A stretch of 64,000 nt of DNA from positions 62,001 through 126,000 of the forward strand of contig BCIJ01000014.1 of assembly GCA_001599935.1 (NCBI GenBank), written 5' to 3'. Within the stretch, counting starts at the first letter, position 1; every line of letters starts with the position of its first letter. A model generated the notes under the pieces. That model had not been told where the DNA came from, searched no databases, and was given only the letters and a program-made list of their open reading frames with translations. The position numbers and the translations under genes were made by a program. The DNA comes from Holtermannia corniformis. Taxonomy: Eukaryota; Basidiomycota; Tremellomycetes; Holtermanniales. Positions 12,178 through 24,497 of the stretch are shown piece after piece.

Positions 12178-13991
12178 TTACTTGAGCTCCAGAACTGTTT
12201 GAGATCCACCTTTCTCTGATAAGGCTTGCTCCTGCAGCACGTCATCCGCGAGGACTTTGTCTTCCACTTCGAAAGCGCTCTCGCGAATGTCCTTGATCAC
12301 CGACGCGACCAACGGTACTGACAAGAGTCCAGGGAGCCAGGTGATGAGGAGCTGCGCCATGAAAGGCACCTGACGGGTTAAGTAGTGAGTGCCAGGTCAT
12401 TACGGGAAGACGTACTTTGCCTGCGTCCAGCGCATATGACACGATGTACCCAAGCGCATTGACCGCTTTGTACTACCTGCGTCAGTTGCCGACGGTTTGG
12501 CTGTGTACTCACGAAGCTGGACATGCGGGCTGACTTGAACACGTCGTTGGTGGTGGACGACATCACGAAGTAACACACCGACTGCATTGTGGCGTCGCAC
12601 AGCCAGACTGTTGTATCATGTCAGTGATCGCAGAGGTGATGTAAGGCTCACAGGTCATGAGCAGCATGATAGGACCAATCGCGCTCGAATCGGTCCAGTC
12701 CATGTGGGGTGGCACCGATGACCTCTTGTAGCCGCGATGTAGGTGGAAAGCTAAGCTGCCCGACAAGCATATGACAAGCATCACTGTTGCGAGGGCGAGT
12801 CCGCAGAAAGCGCGGTCACGACGTTTGAGCGGTAGCTTGTCATGGACGTGACCCATGACGACTGCGCCAAAGAGGGCGGCCACGCTGGTCAACATTCCAT
12901 TTAGTGTACGCGTGCGGCCATTGAAGAGCGTTGTGTTGAGTACGCCGTGGTAAGCGACGACTAGATAGACGTCAACCAGATTACGCATAGCCCGTACGAC
13001 CTACACAAGTCGATCGAAAAGGCAAATGGCGCCAACGACATCATCGTCTTGTCCTTGAATAACGCAAAGAAAGCTTTGGTCTCGTCGGCAAGGGTGGCTG
13101 TCCTAACAAGGGTCACGACGGTGCCATCTGATCGCACCACCCGGTCTATTGCTATCAGTCACCTAGTCATAGGCTCTCACCGACGGACGGGGTGGTAATA
13201 CTGTCCAACACGCCGCAGCTCCTACGGCGATGATGATGAGGAAGGCAAGATATATGCCTGTGGATACAGATGCCTCTCGCGAGCCGGCGTTGATTCCAAG
13301 GGACGCGCCGCACCCGATGAGGGGTCCTGCCATGAAGATCACCCTTCCGCTGTCAGGATTGATCCAACATAACTTTATAGCTCACCAAAAGAGGGTAAAG
13401 GCGCGCCCTTTCTCGGACTCGGCCGGATACGACATCATCACTGCACCTTGCGCCGCCCAAAGTAGAGCGCCGGCTATGATCGGCGTCAATTGTGACGCGT
13501 GAACACGAGCTGGGCACTCACTGCAACCAAGAATCCCGCCAGAGAACAAAACAAACCACTTTCGACGATAGACTTGGTAATACCACATGGAACCCAGGTA
13601 CAGCGCGTAGCCAGTCGAGCCGATGAAGGCGGTACTTCGCAGACCCAAAATGTTCTGAAGATTGTTAGCGGCTGCGCAAAATGCCTTTGACTTGAATACC
13701 GTAGTAGCTCCGCCCACAAAGCTGACGGCGATAAAGCAGATGTATACGAGCACGTTGGACAAATCAGCCAAAACGATGTCAGACATGCCACTGATGCTGT
13801 CAGTATACGGTTCAAGCGGGGAAACTTACCCAGCACCCATGTTCATAGCTGAGTTGTACATGCCTACACAGCAGAAACAGATGAAGCCCAGTAGGGCAAC
13901 CTGCATAGTCGAACCATTGTCTAGATGTGTAAGTAGCACTCAGGCCTCGTGTCTACTCACAACGCAGATGACCAAGCATGTTTCCCGCCAT
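12178..13991 (-). CDS. UNC93-like major facilitator transporter
   Basis: The protein starts MAGNMLGHLRY and continues NGSTMQVALLGFICFCCVGM after a short intron, the typical opening of fungal UNC93/DUF895 transporters. It goes on through many hydrophobic segments, with LWAAQGAVMMSYPAESEKGR characteristic of the family, and ends ..GGSQTVLELK at 12178. An in-frame stop lies just upstream of the chosen ATG. About a dozen membrane segments are expected. Substrates of fungal members are mostly unknown. The gene is convergent with TIM44, with only 119 bp between the two stops. Confidence 0.85.
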
Positions 13992-14480
13992 CAGGACACA
14001 GTAGGCTTAGGACTCATAGCCGGCGCGTGTTCAGACTCTTGCCAACCCGAGGCGGCCGGCTCGCCGGGGGGGTTGGGGTCAGCTGCCTTTGACAGTGCCA
14101 ATCCGTCCGTTGCCATCCATAGCGCGGATGATTCTGACTGTTGGTCGTTCTTAAGTCAAACAGCATCACTCCAGGACATGGCAGCGCACGGATATCCAAT
14201 CTTGAAATCAAAGGCACCCCCTGTACATCTCTGTTCATCGGTGCGAGAAGCAGACTGAGTGCGAGATTCTCTGGTGATGCTGGCTGCCCAGTGCCAAGCT
14301 GAGCGGCGGCCCCCTGCCGAGAGATGCTTGTGCCGTGCCTGACAAGCCGATCGCTCGACTGCCTCCGTCGTTATCGCCCTTCGGACACCAACTCGAAGTG
14401 GACGCGAGCGACACTGACTACCATGGGTCTTTGCAATCCTGATTGAGGACGGTGTTACTATCGTCAGACTGAACTCTGCA
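13992..14480. promoter_or_regulatory. Divergent promoter region, UNC93-like / arrestin-like
   Basis: This 489-bp gap lies between two divergently transcribed genes. It holds both promoters; no specific site was recognised. Confidence 0.4.
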
Positions 14481-16405
14481 ATGCCGAGTTGGTTTCCCCG
14501 ACGCAACTCCGTGGTGGCGACAAGCTCTGACAGGCCTTCCCGAGCGGGACCCGCTCCCACGATCGCCACTCCAACCTCGCCAGCCCTTCCCATTCCTACT
14601 CAGCGTGTGGAGCCGCCGCCACCATCGTTCGAGGCCTCATCGGCGGAACCTCCAAGTTACCTCACGGCCTCATCGCCGCCTGCGGCCTCTTATCTCTCCC
14701 AGTCTGCTCCCCCGGCTGCCGGCCTCCCTTCGTATACTCCCAACCTCCAATCAAACGAGCTCCGACTCATATCGACAGTTGGAGATGCAGACATCGGACG
14801 TCGAGTGCCTGTTGGCGATGTGTCAGTGCCGCAATCGACCAAGCGACTCCAAGTCACACTTACCCAGGGCGGATTCCGCATGTTGTCATTCTCCGCACTG
14901 CAAAGACAGATCCAAGCGCAGAACCAACGAGTCACAACGCCAGCGTCCGAGAGGCGTGCACCTTCTGCGGATGGGGAGTACACTACACTTGTGGACACCC
15001 CAGTCGCTCCATCGAGTGCACCGAGCGAGCGGGGACCCCCAGCACTCCCTGCGCGGACTGGCCCGGTACTCATCCGCGTGGGACGCAATGGAGAGATTGC
15101 TGGAAACATTAGACTCAATCTCAAGGGCAAAGCCGAGAAAGAGCGGATCGAGTTTATTGAGGTTGGAGTAGGTCGCTCTGTTTGCCTGAACGAACACTCA
15201 TCGATCAGGTACATGGCACCACAACGAACAGCATGTTCATCCGTGGACAGTACTCGGTACTGGACGCCATCCCGATACTCACTTACACTGAGCGTTTGTG
15301 GCCTACAGTCGAGCCGTGTGAACTTGAGGACGGCCAAACTCTGCACTTCTCCATGCACATGCCCACGAAATACGCTACAAACCAAGACTACGAGCTCCCG
15401 CCATCCGTCAGCGTGACACAGTACACGGTGCAAAGTGAAGTCATGTACTGGTTTCGTATTAGGATGAAGCGCAAAGGATGGCATCTAAATGACGAGTGCG
15501 TTCTGCCATGGTGAGGGTTGTACTGACGCATCAACAGGATATCGATTCCACTGCTCTATGAGCCTCGCGGCTGGATCAGTCCTCGTCGTGTCAGTGCGTT
15601 GACTGTCGCGGATCTCATGAACCCTGGGTGGCGAACGTTTCGGCTTCGCGGAGGTGACGAGAAGCAAGGGGCCGGCGAGGGCGTCGAAGCAACAGTGCGT
15701 GGTCGATCGCTGGCCGAGAAAATCTGACATTCCCAGCTGCTGATGCCCTCGCCACCGATCGTCGTGATCGATCCTGCACAACTCTCGGTCCCGATGTCCT
15801 TGACATTCCATGTCCACCTCCATTCGGTGCTACCGTTGCCACTGGCAACATTTGCCAGCACAATCCAATCCGATTGGAAGATTAGATTTCTAAGATCTGT
15901 CACTATCAACGTTCACGGACAGAACGAGGTGCGACACACGATATACCCAGCCACTATTGAAATGCGAACTCCGGACGGGCGCGAGGTTCCGCATGGTCTA
16001 CCAGCAGCCCCGAAGATACGAACGCGTCGACGTTCTTCCTTGGTCGACACTGTGAATCTTGCGCTGCATCGCGAACCATCAAGACACCAGGAGGATGCAG
16101 ACCACGCACCGCTGCTGGAGGAAGACCAGGAGCCCGCGAATGTCCCGGAGGTGTCAATCGTGCCACCATCTGCCACGGATGTTCATTACACCGTCAACCT
16201 GCAGCTCAACTTCCGTGCGCCCGAAGTCAAGTTGCACGGCGTCGTCGTACCAAGCTTCATCTCGCCCGAACTTGCTGTCAGCTATCTGGTCATGATAACG
16301 ATCACGCCACGCGGTGGTGCCATCAAAGAGCGCTTCCGAGGCGTCGAGGGTGGAGCTGCAGTCGAGCTCGTCCTTGGCAGGAGAGAAGTCGTTGTACCCG
16401 AGTAG
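14481..16405 (+). CDS. Arrestin-like protein with Pro/Ser-rich N-terminus
   Basis: Four exons joined at introns near 15170, 15500 and 15690 give a protein of roughly 600 residues. The first 90 residues are rich in Pro, Ser and Ala and contain PPPSFEASSAEPPSYL, a PPSY-type WW-binding motif. A beta-rich body follows with arrestin-N features (RGQYSVLDAIPILTYTERLWP, then FSMHMPTKYATNQDYELPPS, with the usual F-x-[LM]-x-[LM]-P pattern). A second beta domain ends in PSFISPELAVSYLVMITIT. Fungal alpha-arrestins recruit Rsp5-type ubiquitin ligases to plasma-membrane transporters through PY motifs. That role fits, but the assignment rests on the fold pattern. Confidence 0.72.
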
Positions 16406-17228
16406 TGTCACTGTTGCTTTGTAGCATCTCTTTGTAGACCTTGAACGTTGTCTTGACATGCCATTTTTGCTGCGACCTGAATTAATCGATGGTTGCGCCG
16501 TAGAAAGTCCATTGCCCCGTGGACGACCGGCATCGCGACCGACGAAGATCGGAGGGATCCCACTGAACGTTGTTTCTGCGATGGACTCTTCGCACATTCT
16601 GTTTGATTTGGTTGTGAGCTGAAGTCCAAGCCTGCCCGAAGATGATCTCTCCCTAGTCAAGTGAGAAACGTCTGGGCGGATCTTCCCAGTTTCTGTTACC
16701 TGTCGCTTACGTTGGCTGTTCATATCAAGTTGTACCCTTTTCGGCAATGATGGTAGGCGCATGCTGCCCCTCCTGGCTCTAGATAGGATCGGGACCTGCC
16801 GTCTTGGCATTCGCCCGTGTCTCACCACTTGGCTCGGTTTATGTTGGAACAGCTGCGCTACGTTGCGTTGATAACGAAGCGCGCATTGCTGATCGCCGAC
16901 TGAAGCTGACGTACTGCCTGGGCAAAGGCCGTGAACGTGGGCGTGGCTTCCGGGAAGCTATTCGCGCCCGTTGACATCAGTTGAAACTGCCATAGAACAA
17001 CAAGGAGGTGTACAGCGCAGGAACGGGATCGAGACACATGCCTCATCCGAAACGGCGGTGAACCGAGGTTGAGATTTGGTCGTGGCGATCTGCACAAACG
17101 TCACAGTCGCACTCAGGAGGTTTGGCCGGTTTCGCAAGGTTCTGCACTTTACATCCGAATCATGCGAGGAGCAGCTGTCCGTCGCCTCATACTTGGCAAC
17201 CTTCCCAGCTCAAGTCAAGCGCATTGTC
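16406..17228. other. Intergenic, 0.8 kb, nothing firm
   Basis: This lies between the arrestin-like gene and the next plus-strand gene. The frame of that next gene stays open back to about 17076, so an upstream exon could lie here. A minus-strand frame at 16858-17000 ends cleanly but has no recognisable family. Confidence 0.45.
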
Positions 17229-18024
17229 ATGCTCGTTCGCCCTGCTTTGCCAGGCCGCTCGGCAAGTCTACCGCACTTCGACCGGGCGACTTACCAGTCG
17301 CAACCTTACCAGCCAACGAGGGAGTACCCGCTCGAGTTTGGGGCTTGGTCATGGCAGCCGTTTGCCGCGGCTGGTACTGCGATAAGTCGCGGAATCGAAA
17401 CGTGCACCTACCCACCCAAATACTCCCTACCGGGCCCTTTTCTGAGCTTGTCAGCTCCTCGCCAATACCCTTCGCTTGTGCGCGCCGACTCGCGCTCGTC
17501 GTCCATCAGCGCTCAGTCTCAAGCCGACTCGGACGTCTTCTCGGACGACGGAGGCGAGCCGTGTCTCGGTGGCGACTTTTGGCTGGATCTACTGTACCGC
17601 CAGACTCAAGGCTCGGTTGTGCCTCCGTATGCTGGCTGTGACGGCGGCGGAGTTGGCGACGCATGGGATGACGCCAGTCGGCGGCTGAGCGGACGGAGCG
17701 AGGATCTCGACACCCTGGTAGACGTGTTGCAGCGGTCAGTATGGCCAATGCCGCCGCTACGCCAGCCCAGCTTCGAGGCTCATCGGAATGATGAGGTGAG
17801 TTGTTTCAATCAGCATATTGCATCACTGACACCCTCTACAGCCAGCCCGGGTCCACGGCACCGTTGACCCAGCAGCGTCGCAGAGCTCATCGAGCACACC
17901 TCTAGACGCTCAGCTTGGCCTATCCTCGTCAACAGAGACACTCCATCAACGGCGCATGTCCATCGACGAAACCCTTCCTCCCTCGCCATCCAAAGATAAA
18001 TCTGCCAAGGCATCGTGTTCCTGA
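17229..18024 (+). CDS. Hypothetical Ser/Pro-rich protein
   Basis: Two exons join across a 46-nt intron (17796-17841) into one frame ending at 18024. The protein has a Tyr/Pro/Gln-rich start (TYQSQPYQPTREYPLEFG), a Ser-rich middle with an acidic DSDVFSDDGGE patch, and a Ser-rich C-terminus (RRMSIDETLPPSPSKDKS) that looks like a phosphorylation target. There is no membrane segment and no family that can be named. The ATG at 17229 is the first clear one in frame, but the frame is open upstream and an earlier exon is possible. Confidence 0.5.
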
Positions 18025-18945
18025 CTGCACCTACTAGGAACGTGTTAATTTGTAGCCTTGTCTTTGCCCCCAAGTTGTAACCTCAACAGACGCGATTACG
18101 AGTGCTTTTACTGCAGATGAAACGAAATGCATTACACCGAAGATGTAAGGCCACTAATCACCGCCAAGTCCGTCAAGATTCGGATGCAGGCAGTTCGCAG
18201 GGTTGTCTCGAGACCGAGATCACAAGGCAACCCTTGACCAGATGACACAGCTCACTCTCACTACGCTCCGTTTCTTGTCCTTGCTGGGTTTGCTCGGACC
18301 AGAGCGCCTCTATAGACGCATCGCAGTTGGGATCAAGCACCACATCCGCCCCACGAAGACAACGGCGGGTAATATGAGGGGGTCATATAGCGCAATAGGA
18401 GTGGCTTTCCCATCATGCCGGATGAAGAGTTGCATTGGTATGTACGGGCAGGGCAAAGCTGTCTCACCTCTTCTTCGGCTCTATTAAGCTGCTCTGCGTG
18501 AGAAGCGCTTCATTGTAGTCTGTCCTGCGTTTTGCAAGCGTGCCGTCGTTGTTTATACTTTCAAAGTGCCACATTTGTTTTTCGCACGAGAAAAGATTTA
18601 ATTTTGCTTTTCCTGCAATTTCGACCAAGAAACTGCCGTGCCGCCGCCCGGGCACCCCGTAACAGCAAGTGAGCGGTTGAAGATAGCTTTCTCGACCAAA
18701 CTGTGAGTGCCATTCGCGCTGGGCAACGTCGGCTGCGGACACTGGACGCGCTAGGCAGCTCAAGAGAGATCAGAAGGGCATGCTGACGATTTGATTCGCA
18801 TCTCTTTCGACTGGCAACACACTTCCATACCGAAACCAACAACGTACTCGCACGATTCGATAACCTGTCCCGTCTTCGACTTGCCATTCCTCCCTCTCCG
18901 CTGCATCGCTTCCGTCTTCAACTGGTTCATCAACACATAGGCAAA
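18025..18945. other. Intergenic, upstream of RPS15
   Basis: This 0.9-kb stretch separates the hypothetical protein from the ribosomal protein gene. No coherent gene was found on either strand. The part next to 18946 is pyrimidine-rich (tccctctccgctgcatcgct), as is common just upstream of fungal ribosomal protein genes. Confidence 0.5.
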
Positions 18946-19796
18946 ATGGTGAGGCCTACATGAGGCTTGAACGGGAGAGACATTACGAAGGGCCACGGAC
19001 ATACATCTGCATGCTGGCGTCAGCTGTACCTCGGTCGTCCGCCATAGCGCGGCGTCGGTCAGGACATGCTCGTCAGCACGACAGGGTTGCCGCCCATCGT
19101 TAGGTTTCCCCGTCCTCGGCTCGCATCCAACACGAATACCGCTAACTTACCCAGGCCGACGCTGACTTCACTACCGGCGAGGAAGCCGCTGCCCTCAAGT
19201 CGAGGCGTTCGTTCAGGAAGTACTCGTACCGTGGTGTCGAGCTCGATGCCCTTCTTGACCTCAGCAACGAGGCCTTCATCGACGTGAGTGATTTGCACCG
19301 CACCCTTGTCCCTGTGGCTGACACACCGCCCAGCTCGTGCACGCCCGTGCCCGCAGGAGGTTCCAGCGTGGGCTCAAGCGCAAGCCCATGGGCCTGATCA
19401 AGAAGCTCCGTGAAGCCAAGAAGAACGCCGCCCCCAACGAGAAGCCTGCTTTGGTCAAGACGCACCTGCGTAACATGATCATTGTTCCCGAGATGATTGG
19501 CTCGGTTGTTGGTGTCTACGTGAGTTTTACGAAGCGGCTCACATGCCGTGCACAACGCGCGGCTGGGTCGACTTGCAAAACTCCTCGTACTCAGCTGACA
19601 TTCGTTCAGAACGGCAAGTCGTTCACCACCGTCGAGATCAAGCCCGAGATGACTGCCCACTACCTCGGCGAGTTCTCGTACGTTATGCGAGCAGTCCAAG
19701 CCGTTCTGTTTCCTGACGTTCCTCAGGATCACCTACAAGCCCGTCGGCCACGGTCGCTCGGGTATTGCCGCTTCCCGCTTCGTTCCCCTCAAGTAA
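18946..19796 (+). CDS. RPS15: 40S ribosomal protein uS19 (S15)
   Basis: The full protein is 151 residues, [20 protein letters not shown] to ASRFVPLK. The uS19 core is clear: [40 protein letters not shown] and [16 protein letters not shown]. Exon 1 is only the ATG (18946-18948), followed by a 206-nt intron that ends at 19154. Three more introns of the usual short type interrupt the gene. uS19 sits in the head of the small subunit near the decoding centre. A long first intron right after the start codon is common in fungal ribosomal protein genes and often has a role in expression. Confidence 0.97.
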
Positions 19797-20684
19797 ACAG
19801 TTTTTGCTCGAGGCTTCGGGGATGGTCTGCGATGCAGTGTATGATGACAGCTCGAAATCTTACGCCGTGGTTTCACTGGCGACGCGTGCGGTTGTTGCAA
19901 CACCAGCTGATACATGTCAATGTACGACCAGCACTCCCATCCGAAGCTCTCACACGCATCTAGGCTTCCAAGCAGACCTGTTATCTCGCCAATCTTCAAA
20001 CCTTAGCCAAAGGCAAACAGTTTGACAGGGCCACCTTTTGGTTGAAGGGGCGAGCTCGCCAACCAAAACAGGTTTGAATTGACTTTGACGCTTTGGCTGT
20101 TGGTTGACCAAGTCAACCTAGTCAATCATGATGTCATGATAGTTGCGCTGGAACAGGTGCCTATCTGCAGTTGGCAAGCGCCTATTGGCGGAGTCTCGGC
20201 GATTTGGTGGGTGGCCGCAGTGTTAGACACCAAACCCCTAGTGGTTAAGGGTCTAGACATTGGCTCATCAAAACTTCGTCAACCAATGTCATTTGCCTTT
20301 GGTTGACGGTTGGCTGAGGGGGTTTGAGGAACTTTGAGGAGCAAGCTTCGCCAAAGCAAAGGCAATACAAACGGAGATCGCGGCCAGTCCGCGTTTGGCG
20401 AGATAACAGGTCTGCTTCCAAGGCAAGTTGAGCACTCAGGAAGTCACGCTGGTTGCCGCATCGGGAGGTCGAAAGTCTGTGCGTAAGCTCACGTGAGTTT
20501 GTCGATCGCTTGAAACATCAAGACCCACTTGCGCTGTGTTGACCGTGCACGACGCGATGTCGAAACTACATGCCCTTTGAGCGTGTGTTCAACCTCCAGA
20601 GGCTACCCCATAATCTGCTCTGGTCGAATCACACGATCAGGAGTCGCAACTAGGCATACTGTGTGGCTACAGACGTTCGCAAGG
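19797..20684. other. Intergenic, holds the hAT-type MITE
   Basis: The gap between RPS15 and the next gene is filled mostly by the 442-bp MITE at 19973-20414. Apart from the element, about 175 bp of RPS15 3' flank and about 270 bp upstream of the next gene remain, with no recognised feature. Confidence 0.6.
19973..20414. mobile_element. hAT-type MITE, 442 bp
   Basis: The ends are perfect 20-bp inverted repeats: the left starts CAGACCTG at 19973 and the right ends CAGGTCTG at 20414. The element is flanked on both sides by the same 8-bp sequence CTTCCAAG (19965-19972 and 20415-20422), a target-site duplication. Eight-bp duplications plus termini beginning CAG fit the hAT superfamily. There is no transposase frame inside, so the copy cannot move by itself. 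The interior has further short inverted repeats, for example GGTTGAC-CAA-GTCAACC at 20103-20119. The intact duplication suggests a fairly recent insertion. Confidence 0.85.
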
Positions 20685-23530
20685 ATGTCGTACAACTCCA
20701 TCAAAGCGCCTCGAGTGGTGTAAGCCACTAGAGATGCTGTGAAATCAAGGTCTGATGCCTTTCTCAGGTGGACAACGCAGCAGGCCACGCAGCTTGTGAC
20801 AATGATACACAACGAGCCCGAGCTACGCCGCGCGTTCTACCCGCGCAAGGATGAGGCGAACGTGCCGACTGCGAGACGCTACGAGCTGGAGCTTCAGCTC
20901 ACCAGAACCATCCTGCATGGGACACCATACGTCAAGTGGCTTGAGGCAAGACGTCAGGCTATGGGTCGGGACATCCCGGAGTACCTGAGGGTCAAGGAGA
21001 CGTCGATCGTTTTACCTATCTTGGGCAAGCTGGCGAGGTGATTTCAGTCGAGGGTCAGACAAGATGCTCTGCTGACATGACGGTCCAGGATGAAGACTGA
21101 AGCTGCACCTGTCATTGTCAGCATAGGACATCAATACAGAACACCAGCCGAACTGCCACGTAACGGTACACCTCGACTAGTCTGGCGTACGTGAGTTCGG
21201 GGGAGATCTGGTCTGCTAACGCTTCGTAGAAGATGCCAGAGAACAAATGCCATGGCTGTTTACATTGTCAGCACTACTAGCTGGTGATGCGCCCCTGGCA
21301 GCGCCTCGACCCGTTGTTGCCTCGCCTGCAGCGCGACGTATTGTACCCTCGACCCAGGCGTCGAGCTCCAGACTTGCGATCACCCTTCCAACGCCATCTG
21401 TATCTCCCCCTCGCATCGTTGTTACACCTGCAAAGCGCGTGCGACCACCCACCTCTTCCCCTTCCGTTTCAACTACATCCACCGCTTCCGAATCGTCCGA
21501 TGATGCAGCACCTGCACCGCCCCGGCCACCTGTGCCGAAGCGCACGAGGACTGCGGCGTCCTCCTCGTCAGTTTCAACTACTTCTTCGTCAGAGTCGGAC
21601 GGGCCTGTGACTGGACCGACTCGAGTACCTACTCCACCCCCGTCAGTATCGTTAGCCTCGTCCTACTCGGCGCGCGTCACACCTATGCAACAGCGCGCAA
21701 GCACATTGAAACGTGCACGTGTACATGCAGCTCCCTCGGGATCTTCCATCGGCCGAATGGCATCAGACACCGATTCGGACTCGTCTAGTGATATTCAGAT
21801 CCTTGACGGTCCACCCCCATCGTCAGCTCTCGAAGCGCGCATTCACAATGGCAACACACAGCGGCTATCTGAAGACACAGCCGAGTCATCATCGGTATCG
21901 AAACGCGCGCGGCTATTCTTGGATGTGACATTGCCGCAACGAGAGAGAGCTGTTGCAACGCCCGAGCAGATCGCGTCCGAGGTTGAGCGATGGTCCCCGA
22001 GCTGGTTCGACATTACCGAAATTGACAAGCGGACGCTGTCACAGTCGCCGCGCCCAGAAGGCGACAACACGGTCCATGTGCAACCTCCCTTCTCCGGAAG
22101 GTCCGAACCACACCCTCGATCCACCTTGTCATCCTCTCCTGCTGTAGAGGCCTCTGAGGACATTGCCTCTCAGGCAACACCTGCTGGTACCAACGTGGAG
22201 CCCGTTGCCGGACCTTCACTGGTCACAGTCGAGCATGTTCCGTGTCGACCGGAACTACCGGAATTTCCGTATGTGTCGCCTGAGAGTGCTGCTCAGTTCT
22301 GCGAGCCCTACTTCAAAGCAGGCGCGACACATTTTCCCGGCGCAGCGAAGGACTATACCCCTGAGCCTGACTCAGACGACTTCGTGCACATGCGTGAGGA
22401 GGCAGCTATCGAATTTCAGAAAGAGAAACGGCTGGCACGCAAGGCGTGGTATAACCTCCACAGCCATCAGGAGGTTTTCTCATTCTTTCGTATCGCCACG
22501 GGTTGCTACCTCACGCCATATCAAAGGGCCAAGGAACGCCTCAAGATTGAATCGGCCACGAGGGAGTATATCGTTGAGATCACAACGAGAACCTTGGAGT
22601 TTTGGAGCGAGCGCGGCCTCGCTGCGGGACTTGAAGACGTTCCCCGTATCGAGTGCGACTTGTGCGACTTGTGCGATTCCCAAGAGGAAGCAAGACGTGA
22701 AGCGTGGGAATTATTCAATGCAGGAAAGACCTCGGCGGCGATACAAAAGCAGAAAGTCGAGGACCTGGCAATAGCCGAATATGCCGCCCAATTTGAACCT
22801 GATTTTGAGCGAGCTGGGCTCGGGTCACTGTTCAGCTCTGTCGCGAAGCACGGGCGGCCTGACGCGGATCTACGTACCGAAATCGATGCGTACAAAGTCA
22901 AGAATCTCTCAAAGTTGGCACTTCAGGCGACGAAACACAGTATGAAGGCTTTTCCGGTCGACAACTACGCTTACAAGGCTGAGCTGAAACGTCGACGGAA
23001 AACGATCGTAGCGCGACTCAGGGAGATTCACCAGGTCGATAACACTGCAAAATCTGCTCCGGTCGAGGGTGACACAGCTCAAGCTTCACCCAACAGTCGG
23101 AACCGCGCCAAGATTGATGCCATGTTGGAGCTTGGAGTCATCGACGACGAGTTCGAGCAGAGCGGCAAGGCGTACCAAAAGGCGCACACCAGTTTTATGT
23201 TGGCATGGCGTGATCGCGCTAAACGATTGCCGAGGCGATTGCTGGGTCCTCTTGATTGGCCGCATCTATTGGACCTCACCGGGCGCGATGCAACCAATCT
23301 TGAAGGTATGGCGCGGTATATCGCATGTGCGAAGATCCGTTGGCTCCGAGAGTGTGTTCGCGGATGGAATCACAAGTGAGTATTCGATGAGCATCTTGCC
23401 GGTGCTGACGATCATGTTTAGTATCTTCCTTGGCTTGGACCCCATCGCAAAGGCGGTAGCTTTTGCCAAGGGTGAGAAAGCCAAGAGTAGAAAACCGCCA
23501 CGCCAGTCACCACCGAAACATGCAAAGTAG
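20685..23530 (+). CDS. Large unknown protein, possible Myb/SANT-like N-terminus
   Basis: Exon 1 (20685-20719) encodes MSYNSIKAPRVV and splices into VWTTQQATQLVTMIHNEPEL. Short introns near 21037 and 21190 lead to one very long exon, and a last intron near 23377 leads to a Lys/Pro-rich tail ending KHAK at 23530. The total is about 870 residues. The first 100 residues, with Trp then LVTMIHNEPELRRAFYP and later Ile/Leu-Lys helices, look like the Myb/SANT-like DNA-binding domains expanded in basidiomycetes; this is a weak pattern call. The middle is Ser/Pro/Thr-rich and disordered. The C-terminal half is helical and charged, with a cysteine doublet CDLCDLCD. No named family is recognised. Confidence 0.6.
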
Positions 23531-24147
23531 AATACTGGGGGGATCGTGGATGGGACACAAGGAGGAGGTACATATTACATGTTGAAAGCCGCAACTTTCT
23601 TGCCGGACCGTGGCGACGTCCGAACACACGAACGAGCGCACGATGTACGACAGCGGACTTTGATAGTAAATGGACGAGTGTAAAGACACCAGCGATCATG
23701 TCCTCACGGTGGACAGCCAAACTGCTACAGTCGATCACCGCAGAAGTGTCCTCTGCTGGCAGTTCGTGCCATCGGGCTGGCAATCAATGGCATGGCACTT
23801 GCGCGTTTGGAGCCGCGAATTGCTGTGAATGTCTCGCCTCATACCAGTGTAATACTTGAGACACGTTGACATTCGAGATCCCGCGTAGTGCCGCTGCGCA
23901 ACCTTGGTTCGCTGGCCGGGTCACACAACGCGCACGGTGCGCGCCTGTGGGGTCCATCAGCACGAACTCCTGGAAATGACCCGTCGCCAAGTCCGTGTCA
24001 GCTCCTCAAGCCTCGTCAGTCGATCGAGATTGAGGCCTGCAAGGGTGTCATTCGACGCATATCGTCGGCTTGGCGCGCGTACGCGAGTGAGCAGGTTCAG
24101 TGTCAGCCATATCGTACATACACGCCACAGTATTTCAGTCTATCAAT
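23531..24147. other. Intergenic between convergent genes
   Basis: A 617-bp stretch lies between the 3' ends of the large unknown protein and OST5. No RNA gene, repeat or chained frame was recognised. Confidence 0.5.
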
Positions 24148-24497
24148 CTATACGTAGATCCCGACCGCGCAGGCGAGCGCGACGACGCCGAGTCCCGAGA
24201 TGGCCGAAGCTGCGAGCGCTGTGGTGGCTTCGAGGATTGGGATGGATGCTTTGGGCAGACTAGCGTGCACGATCAGCTGTCGTCTGGGTTTACTGAGCCG
24301 TACTAACGTTGAAAAGTAGAACGCGAGCCCGAACACGGTTGTGAGGGTTGTGAGAGCGATCACGGGCAGGGCTGCGGTAGGGAGGAGTGGTTGAAAGGAG
24401 GGAAGGGTAGCGTGCGCCGACTGGGTGGGTCAGTCAAGTGCTGTGCTTTGTGGATGCTGTGGGCTGTACTGACCTGGAGCGCTGCGTAGCTGTCCAT
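24148..24497 (-). CDS. OST5: Oligosaccharyltransferase subunit Ost5
   Basis: Three exons give an 82-residue protein starting MDSYAALQSAHATLPSFQPL. It has two membrane segments (LPVIALTTLTTVFGLAFYF and ASAISGLGVVALACAVGIYV) and ends in GIYV, like the GVYV end of yeast Ost5 and metazoan TMEM258. Length, topology and the two end motifs all fit. Ost5 is a small subunit of the ER enzyme that N-glycosylates proteins. The call rests on a short sequence but is supported at several points. Confidence 0.85.

Noticed and set aside
16154..16828. Minus-strand frame of 224 codons antisense to the arrestin-like gene
   Set aside because: It overlaps the well-supported arrestin-like C-terminal exon and has a composition typical of antisense shadows, with no domain or splice support.
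16858..17097. Minus-strand frame ending AVRQLQSAISNARFVINAT
   Set aside because: The end looks protein-like, but no upstream exons could be joined and no family is known. Kept only as a note.
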